Shown here piece by piece: positions 8,191 through 14,581 of a stretch of 23,656 nt of DNA; the first letter of the stretch is position 1; each line of letters opens with the position of its first letter. The notes beneath the pieces are model-generated. The model searched no databases. It saw only the letters and a list, made by a program, of their open reading frames with translations, and was not told the DNA's origin. The DNA comes from CAVPDE01 sp964580575 (lineage in GTDB: Bacteria > Desulfobacterota > DSM-4660 > Desulfatiglandales > HGW-15), in NCBI GenBank assembly GCA_964580575.1, contig CAZOLJ010000069.1, positions 1 to 23,656 of the forward strand, in the 5' to 3' direction. The position numbers were made by a program, and so were the translations under genes.

Positions 8191-8344
8191 ACCTTCCAAC
8201 CACATCCCCCTCTACACACTCTGCAAGCTCCTCATCTGTGGCGTTTTTAACGCTCTTCAGAGCGTCCAGTGGGCAGAGGAACTCGCTGCCTGCCTTGTCC
8301 TTGAGCCGAACATACTTCTTTCGAAGGGCATCTTTGTCAGCCAT
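8162..8344 (-). CDS. Small conserved-looking protein, paralogue of the 14304-14471 product
   Basis: A 60-aa protein of unknown function. Residues 11-45 align without gaps to the 55-aa protein at 14304-14471, with 15 of 35 positions identical (core KDK-G-EF-C). Cysteines fall at 24 and 43 in both. It is short, charged and cytoplasmic, without signal or membrane segment. A G-rich ribosome-binding stretch precedes the ATG, and a good promoter lies at 8387-8415. It is the first gene of the minus-strand unit and overlaps the ADP-ribosylglycohydrolase homologue. The duplication and the preserved reading frame make it a real gene. Confidence 0.75.
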   Translation of the reverse strand: MADKDALRKKYVRLKDKAGSEFLCPLDALKSVKNATDEELAECVEGDVVGRYAGDIEIVK

Positions 8345-8386
8345 CTAAAAACCCCCCCTTCAGAAATAAGGTGCCAGAATGCCTCG

Positions 8387-8415
8387 AATCTATTAACCCA
8401 ATGAGCAGAAGTCAA
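8387..8415 (-). promoter_or_regulatory. Sigma-70-type promoter for the 60-aa gene / ADPRH unit
   Basis: On the minus strand, TTGACT (8415-8410) and TAGATT (8392-8387) are separated by 17 bp. The start codon is at 8344. It is back-to-back with the plus promoter at 8427-8455. Confidence 0.6.
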
Positions 8416-8426
8416 GGACAGAGAGC

Positions 8427-8455
8427 TTGAACAGAAGCATAGGGAGATATATACT
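8427..8455 (+). promoter_or_regulatory. Sigma-70-type promoter for the 67-aa gene
   Basis: TTGAAC at 8427-8432 and TATACT at 8450-8455 are 17 bp apart, followed by an AAAGGAGG ribosome site before the ATG at 8486. The -35 boxes of this and the opposite promoter are only 11 bp apart, so the two may share control. Confidence 0.65.
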
Positions 8456-8485
8456 AGACCATTAATTTACAAAGGAGGTTTCCCC

Positions 8486-8689
8486 ATGTCGTACGTTATT
8501 GAAATTCCCGGGTTTGAAATGCCTCATTCCAAGCATGAGCAACATCTCTGCTTCCTCCAGAATGTGGGTTATGTTGAGAAAAACCTTGAAGAGTACAAGC
8601 GGCTGGTCAGGGATCCAAAGTTTGTGTGCAAAAACTGCGGTCGAGTAGCAGAACATTCGGTAAACCTATGCGAACCTGAGAAACTTTGA
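8486..8689 (+). CDS. Small zinc-ribbon-like protein
   Basis: A 67-aa protein without a recognised family. Its C-terminal part holds FVCKNCGRVA (a CxxC knuckle) and NLCEPEKL with a third Cys. His residues in the N-terminal half (HSKHEQHLC) and in AEH could complete a metal site. It has a strong AAAGGAGG ribosome-binding site nine bases before the ATG and its own sigma-70 promoter, so expression is likely high. The product looks cytosolic. Possible roles are a metal-binding or redox accessory protein, and sequence alone gives no more. Confidence 0.75.
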   Translation: MSYVIEIPGFEMPHSKHEQHLCFLQNVGYVEKNLEEYKRLVRDPKFVCKNCGRVAEHSVNLCEPEKL

Positions 8690-8766
8690 TTTTTTGAATC
8701 CTTCTGCCGCGCTCATTGACTGGAGATAATAGAGACCTATATTGTCAGAAAAATGGAGGTGTTGGT

Positions 8767-9153
8767 ATGAGTTTGAAAAGGTATTTTGATAGCAAAAAAG
8801 GAATTGGAGTGTTGAGCACCGCAGACGAAAAAGGCAAGGTCAACGCCGCGGTTTATTCTAAACCTCACGTGATCGACGATAAAAACATCGCCTTTATCAT
8901 GGCGGACAGACTCACTCATGCAAACACAAACAAAAATCCCTACGCCACATTCCTTTTTAAAGAAGACGGGTCCGGTTATAAGGGGAAGCGGTTGTATCTC
9001 AAGAAAAAGAGTGAAACCGAAAACCAGGAGCTCATCGCCAGCACCTGCAAAATCGAATATGCCGGCCGCATCTGTGAGCCGCGTTACCTGAAGAAAACCT
9101 TCCTCGTGACTTTTTCAGTCCAGTCAATTCTTCCCTTGTTGGGGAAAAAATGA
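8767..9153 (+). CDS. Pyridoxamine 5'-phosphate oxidase-like FMN-binding split-barrel protein
   Basis: A 128-aa protein of the PNPOx-like split-barrel family. The N-terminal strands (GIGVLSTADEKGKVNAAVYSKPHV) followed by FIMADRLTHANTNKNPYATFLF are the family pattern for FMN contact. Such small proteins are often FMN or heme binders of unknown substrate. The ATG at 8767 is chosen for TGGAGGTGTTGGT just upstream; an upstream in-frame start at 8716 is less likely. It converges with the bacterioferritin gene across a GC-rich hairpin. A second, different split-barrel protein is encoded at 21110-21565. Confidence 0.8.
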   Translation: MSLKRYFDSKKGIGVLSTADEKGKVNAAVYSKPHVIDDKNIAFIMADRLTHANTNKNPYATFLFKEDGSGYKGKRLYLKKKSETENQELIASTCKIEYAGRICEPRYLKKTFLVTFSVQSILPLLGKK

Positions 9154-9188
9154 GTTGCCACTAAACCCTCCACCTCTACCAATCTCCA

Positions 9189-9249
9189 CCTCCCCTCCCC
9201 TGGTGGCTTTTTCGCATCGGGAGGAGAGGGGGCTAGGGGAGGAGAGAGG
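9189..9249. repeat. GC-rich palindromic repeat between convergent genes
   Basis: Arms CCTCCCCTCCCC and GGGAGGAGAGGGG plus CTAGGGGAGG can fold into a long imperfect hairpin. It is related to 6554-6583 and lies between the convergent FMN-protein and bacterioferritin genes, where it could terminate both transcripts. Confidence 0.65.
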
Positions 9250-9255
9250 CTTTTC

Positions 9256-9801
9256 TTATGCAGCGCCCTCACCTGTCCCGACAGCGAAGCCTTTGGGCGT
9301 AAGGCCAGTGGAGGACGGGGTTCCCGCGATTTTCGCCAGGAACGTGTCGCCTAGTGTCTTGACGTGCTCATCAATGTTGTCGAAGTAGTTGTAGTGGAGC
9401 TGCTCTTCATTAATAATGGTCTCGAAAACTTTCATGCTGATGCTGTCGCCGTTTTCTCTGCACACCATGGCGAACTGGTTGTAAACGTCAATGGTGTTGT
9501 CTTCCAGCTTTGCGTCGAATGAAAAGATCTCCTGGACCTTCTGGCCTTTCTGCACCTTTGCGCCGTATTCGGTGACGGGTTCGCCGGAGAGCTCCTTGGC
9601 CCGTTCGGCAAACATCTCTGCATGTCTCATTTCATCAATGGCGATCAGCTTGAGTTTGGCTGCTAACTCTCCGTAGTCCATGTTGTCAAGATTGTAGTGC
9701 TGGTTCATGTACTGATGAATCGCATGTAATTCCATCGCGCGTGCCTTATTAAGGACATCAATAACGGCCTTGGTGCGCTCTGCCCTGGATTTCTGTGCCA
9801 T
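9256..9801 (-). CDS. bfr: Bacterioferritin
   Basis: A 181-aa iron-storage/ferroxidase protein expected to form a 24-subunit shell. All diiron ligands can be placed by comparison with E. coli Bfr: E24, E57, H60, E100, E133 and H136. Met58 in the EMRH motif matches the heme-ligand methionine, so a heme-binding Bfr rather than plain ferritin is indicated. It has a glycine/alanine-rich C-terminal tail of about 25 residues beyond the core. The ATG at 9801 follows AGGGAGG. The gene is transcribed away from the seleno-rhodanese-ferritin gene, and the shared 445-bp spacer carries inverted repeats that may serve iron or oxidant control. It fits an oxidative-stress theme. Confidence 0.92.
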   Translation of the reverse strand: MAQKSRAERTKAVIDVLNKARAMELHAIHQYMNQHYNLDNMDYGELAAKLKLIAIDEMRHAEMFAERAKELSGEPVTEYGAKVQKGQKVQEIFSFDAKLEDNTIDVYNQFAMVCRENGDSISMKVFETIINEEQLHYNYFDNIDEHVKTLGDTFLAKIAGTPSSTGLTPKGFAVGTGEGAA

Positions 9802-9825
9802 AATAAAACCTCCCTGTAAAATGAG

Positions 9826-9841
9826 TTGACAAACCGGTCAA
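9826..9841. promoter_or_regulatory. Short inverted repeat upstream of bfr
   Basis: TTGAC and GTCAA arms separated by 6 bp lie about 25 bp before the bacterioferritin start. On the minus strand the same segment offers a -35-like TTGACC. It may be an operator, but five-base arms can occur by chance. Confidence 0.3.
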
Positions 9842-9929
9842 AAGCATACCCCTCCTGTGGCTTCATGCCCATCCACCTGTTGAGTGATCAGTGGGGGGGC
9901 TGACGCCAACGATGATCTAATCAATGAGA

Positions 9930-9959
9930 GTTGAGAACCTTCTATTATAGATCCTCAAC
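9930..9959. promoter_or_regulatory. Inverted repeat around a TATAAT in the bfr / seleno-rhodanese spacer
   Basis: GTTGAGAACC at 9930-9939 and the complement of GTTGAGGATC at 9950-9959 match at 8 of 10 positions. Between them on the minus strand is TATAAT (9949-9944), pointing toward bfr. No matching -35 box was found 16-18 bp upstream, as expected for an activator-dependent promoter. This is not a recognisable Fur or PerR box. Confidence 0.4.
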
Positions 9960-10133
9960 GTTAACCCTCTGATCTTTGACAAAAATCAATTAAAGAAAAA
10001 TCTAACTTCTTACCTTGTATTGTCAAGGGCGAACCAGCCTCCGTGGCCTTATTTTCATCCCACGCAAAACACCCGGCGTGGGGAATGTAACTTAAGGGGA
10101 GGATACCTCCTGGCCCGTAAAGGTGACAGGTGA

Positions 10134-10161
10134 TTACCAAGGACTCAATCTGTGATATAAT
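10134..10161 (+). promoter_or_regulatory. Sigma-70-type promoter for the seleno-rhodanese-ferritin gene
   Basis: TTACCA at 10134-10139 and a perfect TATAAT at 10156-10161 are 16 bp apart. The start codon at 10247 is preceded by GAGGAGGGA. Confidence 0.6.
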
Positions 10162-10246
10162 GCAAACCCTATTCGGTTTGGCCGGGAAGAAAGAGCATGG
10201 CTCTGCGATGAAAGCTTTTCTTGTTGTTCGTTGAGGAGGGAGATCA

Positions 10247-11089
10247 ATGGGAATTCTGGATTATTTCAAGCCTGTCGATACCTGGTCCCCGGAGAAGGTC
10301 CGGCAGTTCTTAAATGAAGCGAGCCCCCAGGACTACAACCTGGTGGATGTGAGGACCCCGAAAGAATACGAAGAGGGGCATCTACCCGGCGCACAGCTGA
10401 TTCCCGTGGGGGAACTGGAATCCCGGTTGAAGGAACTGGACAGGACCAAGCCCACCATCACTTATTGAGCGGCCGGGGTGCGCAGCCGGGCCGCTGCCGC
10501 AGTCCTGTCGCGGGAAGGTTTCAAGGAAGCCTACAGCATGGAGGGTGGGATCCGTGCCTGGAATGGTCTTCGAGCGGCCGGTCCTCCGGAGGCCGGGATG
10601 GCTTATTTTGACGGAGCCAATACGCCGGAGGAGTTGATCGCTCTCGCCTGGATTCTGGAGGAGGGGGCCTGCAAGTTCTACCGGGAAATGGGGAAAAGGG
10701 AGAAGGGTCCGGGTGAAGCCGCGCTTTTCAAGGAGCTGTCGGATGACGAAGAGAAACACAAATCCTCCCTTTTCCAAATCTACCAAAGAAGGACCGGGAA
10801 GGATACAGACCCCGGGTTTCCTCGTTCACTTCTCTCCCTGGAGTCCGGAGTCGATTATCTGGAGGGCGGGGTGGTTTTGAACAAGGCCCTGGAGTGGGCT
10901 CAGGGTCAGGAGCTGACAGACATCCTGGATTTTTCTGTTTCCCTGGAGGTGAACGCCATCGATCTGTACATCAAGATGGAGCGCAAAGTGGAGGGTGGAG
11001 AGGCGAAGGAGGTTTTTTTGGCGCTGTCGAATCAGGAGAGAGACCACCTGAAGCGGCTGACCGCAGCAATTCAAAAACACATCCCTTAA
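10247..11089 (+). CDS. Selenocysteine-containing rhodanese fused to a rubrerythrin-like ferritin domain
   Basis: One 280-aa reading frame if the TGA at 10466-10468 is read as selenocysteine (residue 74). The rhodanese domain (about 12-110) shows NLVDVRTPKEYEEGHLPGA before the TGA and AAGVRSRAAAAVLSREGF after it. The TGA replaces the catalytic Cys of the family's active-site loop CxxGxRS. Residues about 125-280 form a diiron ferritin-like domain with E139, E168xxH171, E234 and E264xxH267. The frame continues without other stops, and a stem-loop begins at the TGA. Rhodaneses transfer sulfane sulfur, while rubrerythrin-like domains reduce peroxide. A joint role in peroxide or polysulfide handling is inference. 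A conventional annotator would split this into a truncated rhodanese and a 'GTG-start' ferritin. Confidence 0.82.
10466..10468 (+). other. In-frame UGA at rhodanese catalytic cysteine (probable Sec codon)
   Basis: The codon sits between ITY and AAGVRSR, exactly where the catalytic cysteine of a rhodanese is expected. It is the only interruption in a 281-codon frame. Confidence 0.82.
10468..10495 (+). promoter_or_regulatory. Candidate bacterial SECIS stem-loop
   Basis: AGCGGCC (10468-10474) pairs perfectly with GGCCGCT (10489-10495). Inside it, GG/CC and U-A pairs can extend to a small apical loop around GUGC, GCGC or similar. The stem starts at the last base of UGA, and the loop is about 12-15 nt downstream, as in E. 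coli fdhF. The fold was drawn by eye. Confidence 0.6.
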
Positions 11090-11135
11090 GGGTCGCATAC
11101 TTGCGTTAAAACGCAGAAACCTTCTCACGCTTCCC

Positions 11136-11158
11136 CTCTCCCCCAGCTTGGGGGAGAG
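11136..11158. repeat. Palindromic REP-like element CTCTCCCCC...GGGGGAGAG
   Basis: A perfect 9-bp stem with loop AGCTT lies between the seleno-rhodanese-ferritin gene and the 110-aa gene. It is the same family as the hairpin at 14137-14165. Confidence 0.75.
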
Positions 11159-11184
11159 CGCGGGGCTAATAACAGGAGCAGGTC

Positions 11185-11517
11185 ATGAACGACAGCGGCT
11201 TTAAGCGGGCCAGGCAGTTGACCGACAAGGGTTTCCATTATGATAACCTCCTTGAAATGGCAAAACACTGCCGTGAGGAGACCAACCCTGACAGGATTTT
11301 GAGCGCCTACATCCTCAATCGCGTTTTGTCTGATCTGGCGGCGGAACTTGGGGACGGCATCGTTCTCACCGCCGAACTGCGCAAGCTGGAGGCCAAATAC
11401 CGAACCGCCCTGAATCTCTCGCTTGAAAGCGCAGAGGCCGGAGCGCCCCAGGAAGAGCAGAACAAAAGAATGACGGATCTCATCAAGCTGGTCTGGACTC
11501 CCAAAGAAACGGCATAG
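11185..11517 (+). CDS. Hypothetical helical protein
   Basis: A 110-aa protein not recognised as a known family. It is predicted to be almost entirely helical, acidic and soluble, with no signal peptide, cysteine motif or membrane span; its single Cys is in MAKHCREE. AACAGGAGCAGGTC before the ATG gives an acceptable ribosome site. It lies 95 bp after the ferritin fusion, with a REP-like hairpin between, and 28 bp before the SDR-DUF2867 gene, so it may be co-transcribed with the latter. Confidence 0.65.
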   Translation: MNDSGFKRARQLTDKGFHYDNLLEMAKHCREETNPDRILSAYILNRVLSDLAAELGDGIVLTAELRKLEAKYRTALNLSLESAEAGAPQEEQNKRMTDLIKLVWTPKETA

Positions 11518-11545
11518 GCCGTTAACGAAAGCGAAGGAAAACACA

Positions 11546-13090
11546 ATGGATAAGGTGCGTTCACAGCCTGTGCTCGTCACCGGCTCCACAGGGTACGTGG
11601 GTGGGAGGCTGGTGCCGCAGCTCTTGTCCTCAGGGCACCGGGTGCGCGTCCTGGGCCGATCTCTAGCGAAAATTCAGGCCCGTCCATGGGCAACACACCC
11701 TCTCCTGGAAATGGCGCAGGCTGATGTGATGGACCTGGAATCCCTGAAAAAGGCCTGCCAAGGGTGCTGGGCCGCTTTCTACCTTGTTCACTCCATGAGC
11801 GCCCGCCACAAAGACTTTGCCGCGGCAGACCGCAAAGCGGCGGTCAACATGGCCAAGGCTGCGAGTGAAGCGGGAATGGAAAGGATCATTTATCTCGGTG
11901 GATTAGGCGAGGAGACGGATTCCCTCAGCGAGCACCTCAAGTCCCGCATGGAGGTGGCCAGAATCCTGCAGTCCGGGAGGGTTCCCACCACCTTCCTGAG
12001 GGCGGCCATGATCCTGGGCTCGGGCAGCGCCTCCTTCGAGATCCTCCGCTACTTGGCGGAGCGCCTTCCCGTCATGATCACTCCCCGTTGGGTGAGTAAT
12101 CCCGTGCAGCCCATCTCCATTCGCAATGTGCTGAACTATCTCCAGGGGTGCCTGGAGCATGAAGAAACCACCGGCGGGACCTTCGACATCGGTGGCCCCG
12201 ACGTCCTTACCTACCAACGCCTCATGGAGATCTACGCACAGGAGGCCGGTCTAGCAAGGCGCTGGATCATCCCTGTGCCTCTGCTTACGCCACGACTGAG
12301 TTCTCTGTGGATTCACCTGGTGACACCTGTTCCTGCCGCCATTGCCAGACCCCTGACAGAGGGACTCCGCAATCCCGTTGTCTGCCGGGAAGATCGCATC
12401 AGGTCACTCATTCCTCAAGACTTGATGAGCTGCCGCGAGGCCATCCGTTTTGCTCTGGGCCGCGTCCGCAACCAGTGCGTGGAGACCTGTTGGACGGACG
12501 CAGGACACTCTCCTGTTCCGGAATGGCTTCACTGTGGAGATGCAACCTATAGCGGAGGCGATATTCTGGAGTCCGGTTACCGGATCGTTTTAGACGCCAC
12601 CGCTGAGGAGGTGTGGAAACCCATTGTGAGAATCGGGGGCAAGAAAGGCTGGTACTCGGCGAACGCTCTTTGGGTCCTGAGGGGGGCCATGGACCGTTTG
12701 GTGGGGGGGTCAGGTTTGCGCAGAGGTCGACGTGACCCTGTCCGGCTCCAAGCAGGGGATGCGGTGGATTTCTTCCGGGTTCTGGAAGTGGAGGAGCCCA
12801 GTCACCTGCATCTCCTGGCTGAGATGAAATTCCCGGGGGAAGCCTCCCTTGAATTCAGGCTCCACCCCATGAAGGACGGCCGGACAGAACTCCAGCAGCT
12901 GTCGCGCTACGTGCCAAAGGGGCTCTCAGGGCTCCTTTACTGGTACATCCTCTATCCCTTTCATGAGTGGGTGTTCAGGGGCATGCTCAAAGGCATTGCC
13001 AGGGCAGTGGGAAGACCTGTCATCCAGGGACCGGACCGTTTCGCTCCCAGGCGCCACCACGTCTGCCACTTCGACCCCAGGGCGTCCTAG
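11546..13090 (+). CDS. SDR-family NAD(P)-binding oxidoreductase with C-terminal DUF2867 domain
   Basis: A 514-aa fusion. Residues 9-220 are an atypical short-chain dehydrogenase/NmrA-like Rossmann domain with GSTGYVGG at 13-20, and the N-terminal half resembles YbjT-type proteins. Residues about 345-495 form a DUF2867 (SRPBCC-like, ligand-binding) domain, including ESGYRIVLDATAEEVWKPI and KKGWYSANALWVLRG. This architecture is common near CFA, DUF1365 and photolyase-related genes. The substrate is unknown; the DUF2867 cavity suggests a hydrophobic ligand such as a fatty acyl or polyketide-like compound (inference). The start codon follows GAAAGCGAAGGAAAACACA. It converges with the 101-aa gene. 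Confidence 0.85.
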   Translation: MDKVRSQPVLVTGSTGYVGGRLVPQLLSSGHRVRVLGRSLAKIQARPWATHPLLEMAQADVMDLESLKKACQGCWAAFYLVHSMSARHKDFAAADRKAAVNMAKAASEAGMERIIYLGGLGEETDSLSEHLKSRMEVARILQSGRVPTTFLRAAMILGSGSASFEILRYLAERLPVMITPRWVSNPVQPISIRNVLNYLQGCLEHEETTGGTFDIGGPDVLTYQRLMEIYAQEAGLARRWIIPVPLLTPRLSSLWIHLVTPVPAAIARPLTEGLRNPVVCREDRIRSLIPQDLMSCREAIRFALGRVRNQCVETCWTDAGHSPVPEWLHCGDATYSGGDILESGYRIVLDATAEEVWKPIVRIGGKKGWYSANALWVLRGAMDRLVGGSGLRRGRRDPVRLQAGDAVDFFRVLEVEEPSHLHLLAEMKFPGEASLEFRLHPMKDGRTELQQLSRYVPKGLSGLLYWYILYPFHEWVFRGMLKGIARAVGRPVIQGPDRFAPRRHHVCHFDPRAS

Positions 13091-13150
13091 TCGTGGCCGT
13101 TGCTCATTGGCAGACTTTCCATAACCACGCAGCCTGTGTCTTCCAACGCC

Positions 13151-13456
13151 TTATCGCTTGCTCGCAGCTCCCTTGTACTTTGCGTAAACCTCGTGAACCC
13201 GTCGCTTGAGGGCTTTGAGCTTTTTCGAGTCCTCATCAGAAAGCCAGGAAGGCTCGCTGATGGAGAAGAGTGAGTTGCTGATATCGTCAATAGCCCGCTC
13301 GCTGGCCTCACACCATTCCAAGGTGCAGGCATTGACCATTTTGGAGGTAAAATCGATTTCTTTTTCAAGCAATGCCAGAGACTGCTCAAGGTTGTCCACG
13401 AATGACTTCCATCCTTCAAACACTTGCTTCCTCACAATTTCATCAGGCATTCCCAT
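13151..13456 (-). CDS. Hypothetical small helical protein
   Basis: A 101-aa protein with no family recognised. It is helix-rich and soluble: a central stretch (VDNLEQSLALLEKEIDFTSKMVNACTLEWCEASERAIDD) looks amphipathic or coiled-coil-like, and the C-terminus is basic (KKLKALKRRVHEVYAKYKGAASKR). The overall appearance recalls phasin-like or structural small proteins, but this is only an impression. The start is supported by AGGAGG eight bases upstream. It is divergent from DUF2177. Confidence 0.65.
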   Translation of the reverse strand: MGMPDEIVRKQVFEGWKSFVDNLEQSLALLEKEIDFTSKMVNACTLEWCEASERAIDDISNSLFSISEPSWLSDEDSKKLKALKRRVHEVYAKYKGAASKR

Positions 13457-13615
13457 TGGTTTATCCTCCTATCAAAGTGATAAAGACAGCTTAACGCTGC
13501 AAAAAGACAAAGCAAAAGACATAGGCTATGCACATCGGTCTAAGCCTATCCCGAACAACCACAGGTGCAACGGTCTCTTCATTGTGAACCGGCGAACGGA
13601 CATGCAAAATAGTGC

Positions 13616-13644
13616 TGGACTTACACGGCTGCCGTTCTTATGGT
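13616..13644 (+). promoter_or_regulatory. Possible promoter for DUF2177
   Basis: TGGACT at 13616-13621 and TATGGT at 13639-13644 are 17 bp apart, 32 bp before the start codon. In the same divergent spacer ATAGGCT (13521-13527) and AGCCTAT (13543-13549) form a 7-bp inverted repeat of unknown meaning. Confidence 0.35.
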
Positions 13645-13675
13645 AGCTTCAAATGTAATCCATACGGAGGTCGTT

Positions 13676-14089
13676 ATGCAACTGGGATTTGCTCAATTCT
13701 TGAAACTTTATGCCATTTCAGTACCGGTGTTTTTCTTGATCGATTTCCTTTGGCTCGGCTTGATCGCTAAACCTTTTTATGACAGGCACTTAGGATATAT
13801 CCTTCGAGGTCAGGTCCTTTGGCTTGCAGCGATTCTCTTCTATCTCTTCTTCCTCCTCGGCCTGGTTGTATTTGTGATCGCCCCTGCAGTTGAGTCCGGA
13901 TCTCTCGCAAAGGCGGTCCTCTTGGGTCTGTTTTTCGGTTTCATTACTTACCAGACCTATGAACTGACGAACTATGCGCTGGTCAAAGACTGGCCTCTGA
14001 TCGTGGTGATCGTGGACATCGCCTGGGGAATGGTTCTCTCCGCCCTGGTCAGTGCAGTCACCTTTCTCTTGGCAACAAAGGTTTTCTAA
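13676..14089 (+). CDS. DUF2177 family membrane protein
   Basis: A 137-aa protein with four hydrophobic helices, at about residues 9-31, 43-70, 75-100 and 108-135. FLIDFLWLGLIAKPFYDRHLG near the N-terminus and FGFITYQTYELTNYALVKDWP in the middle are typical of DUF2177. It sits in the inner membrane. The molecular function is unknown, and the family recurs in light- or stress-associated clusters with photolyase-type and lipid-modifying genes. The ATG at 13676 is chosen for CGGAGG just upstream; an earlier start at 13640 lacks one. Confidence 0.85.
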   Translation: MQLGFAQFLKLYAISVPVFFLIDFLWLGLIAKPFYDRHLGYILRGQVLWLAAILFYLFFLLGLVVFVIAPAVESGSLAKAVLLGLFFGFITYQTYELTNYALVKDWPLIVVIVDIAWGMVLSALVSAVTFLLATKVF

Positions 14090-14136
14090 TACAAACGCAG
14101 TTTTTCTTTTAACATTTGGGAGTTCCCTTTCACCCC

Positions 14137-14165
14137 GCCCTCTCCCTCAAGCTGGGGGAGAGGGC
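14137..14165. repeat. Palindromic REP-like element GCCCTCTCCC...GGGAGAGGGC
   Basis: A perfect 10-bp stem with a 9-nt loop, the same family as 11136-11158. It lies 48 bp after the DUF2177 stop and may protect or end that transcript. Confidence 0.75.
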
Positions 14166-14231
14166 AAGGGCGATAGTGACCAGATTTGTCCGACAGCCCA
14201 GACAATATTTCAACATTCTCCTGGGGAGTAC

Positions 14232-14260
14232 TTGACATGCACTGGTCGCATTGATACTTT
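14232..14260 (+). promoter_or_regulatory. Promoter for the 55-aa gene
   Basis: A perfect TTGACA at 14232-14237 and a weaker TACTTT at 14255-14260 are spaced by 17 bp, 44 bp before the start codon. Confidence 0.5.
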
Positions 14261-14303
14261 ATGCCTTATTGAAGATCACTAATTTTCGAAAGGAGGGTGC
14301 AAG

Positions 14304-14471
14304 ATGGCTGAGAAGGACGTTCACAAGCAAAGGTTTGTTTGGGTAAAGGACAAGTCCGGAAATGAGTTTGTGTGCCGAATCGACGACCTGAAGGACCCGA
14401 AAAAGGTAGACAAGGAGGACCTCAAGAACTGCATTGATGATGCCTCCCGAGCGATCAACATCGGTGACTAA
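14304..14471 (+). CDS. Small protein, paralogue of the 8162-8344 product
   Basis: A 55-aa cytoplasmic protein below usual ORF-length cut-offs. It aligns without gaps to residues 11-45 of the 60-aa protein (15 of 35 identical), and both have Cys at positions 24 and 43. The shared core is VKDKSGNEFVC followed by IDDLKD. It has its own promoter, an AAGGAGGG ribosome site seven bases before the ATG, and an excellent intrinsic terminator after it, so it is a monocistronic, probably highly expressed gene. The function is unknown. The two conserved Cys could be redox-active or bind metal (inference). Confidence 0.82.
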   Translation: MAEKDVHKQRFVWVKDKSGNEFVCRIDDLKDPKKVDKEDLKNCIDDASRAINIGD

Positions 14472-14508
14472 TAAGAGTGCTGCCTGCAAGTCGGACCAAA
14501 AATCCATG

Positions 14509-14538
14509 AACAGGGTCTTTTTAGACCCTGTTTTTTTT
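14509..14538 (+). terminator. Rho-independent terminator of the 55-aa gene
   Basis: The stem AACAGGGTCT (14509-14518) pairs perfectly with AGACCCTGTT (14523-14532), with a TTTT loop and a run of T to 14538. Confidence 0.92.
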
Positions 14539-14581
14539 GAATCTCTGTGACTTATATTCCCCGCAGCTTGCTGTGGCTGTG

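Larger units (their letters stand above)
9802..10246. other. 445-bp divergent intergenic region
   Basis: No gene was found here. It holds the two inverted repeats listed separately, a 7-bp hairpin (CCCACGC at 10059-10065 with GCGTGGG at 10076-10082, without T-tract), and the plus-strand promoter at 10134-10161. The stretch 9960-10020 is A+T-rich. Confidence 0.6.

Noticed and set aside
9930..9959. Fur or PerR box
   Set aside because: The GTTGAG arms do not resemble the GATAAT or TTATAAT repeats of those regulators.
10466..10478. Reading the TGA as a nonsense mutation and the gene as a pseudogene or two genes
   Set aside because: The TGA is at the catalytic Cys, both flanks keep family motifs in one frame, and a stem-loop follows. 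A separate GTG start at 10478 has no ribosome site and would begin in the middle of the rhodanese loop.
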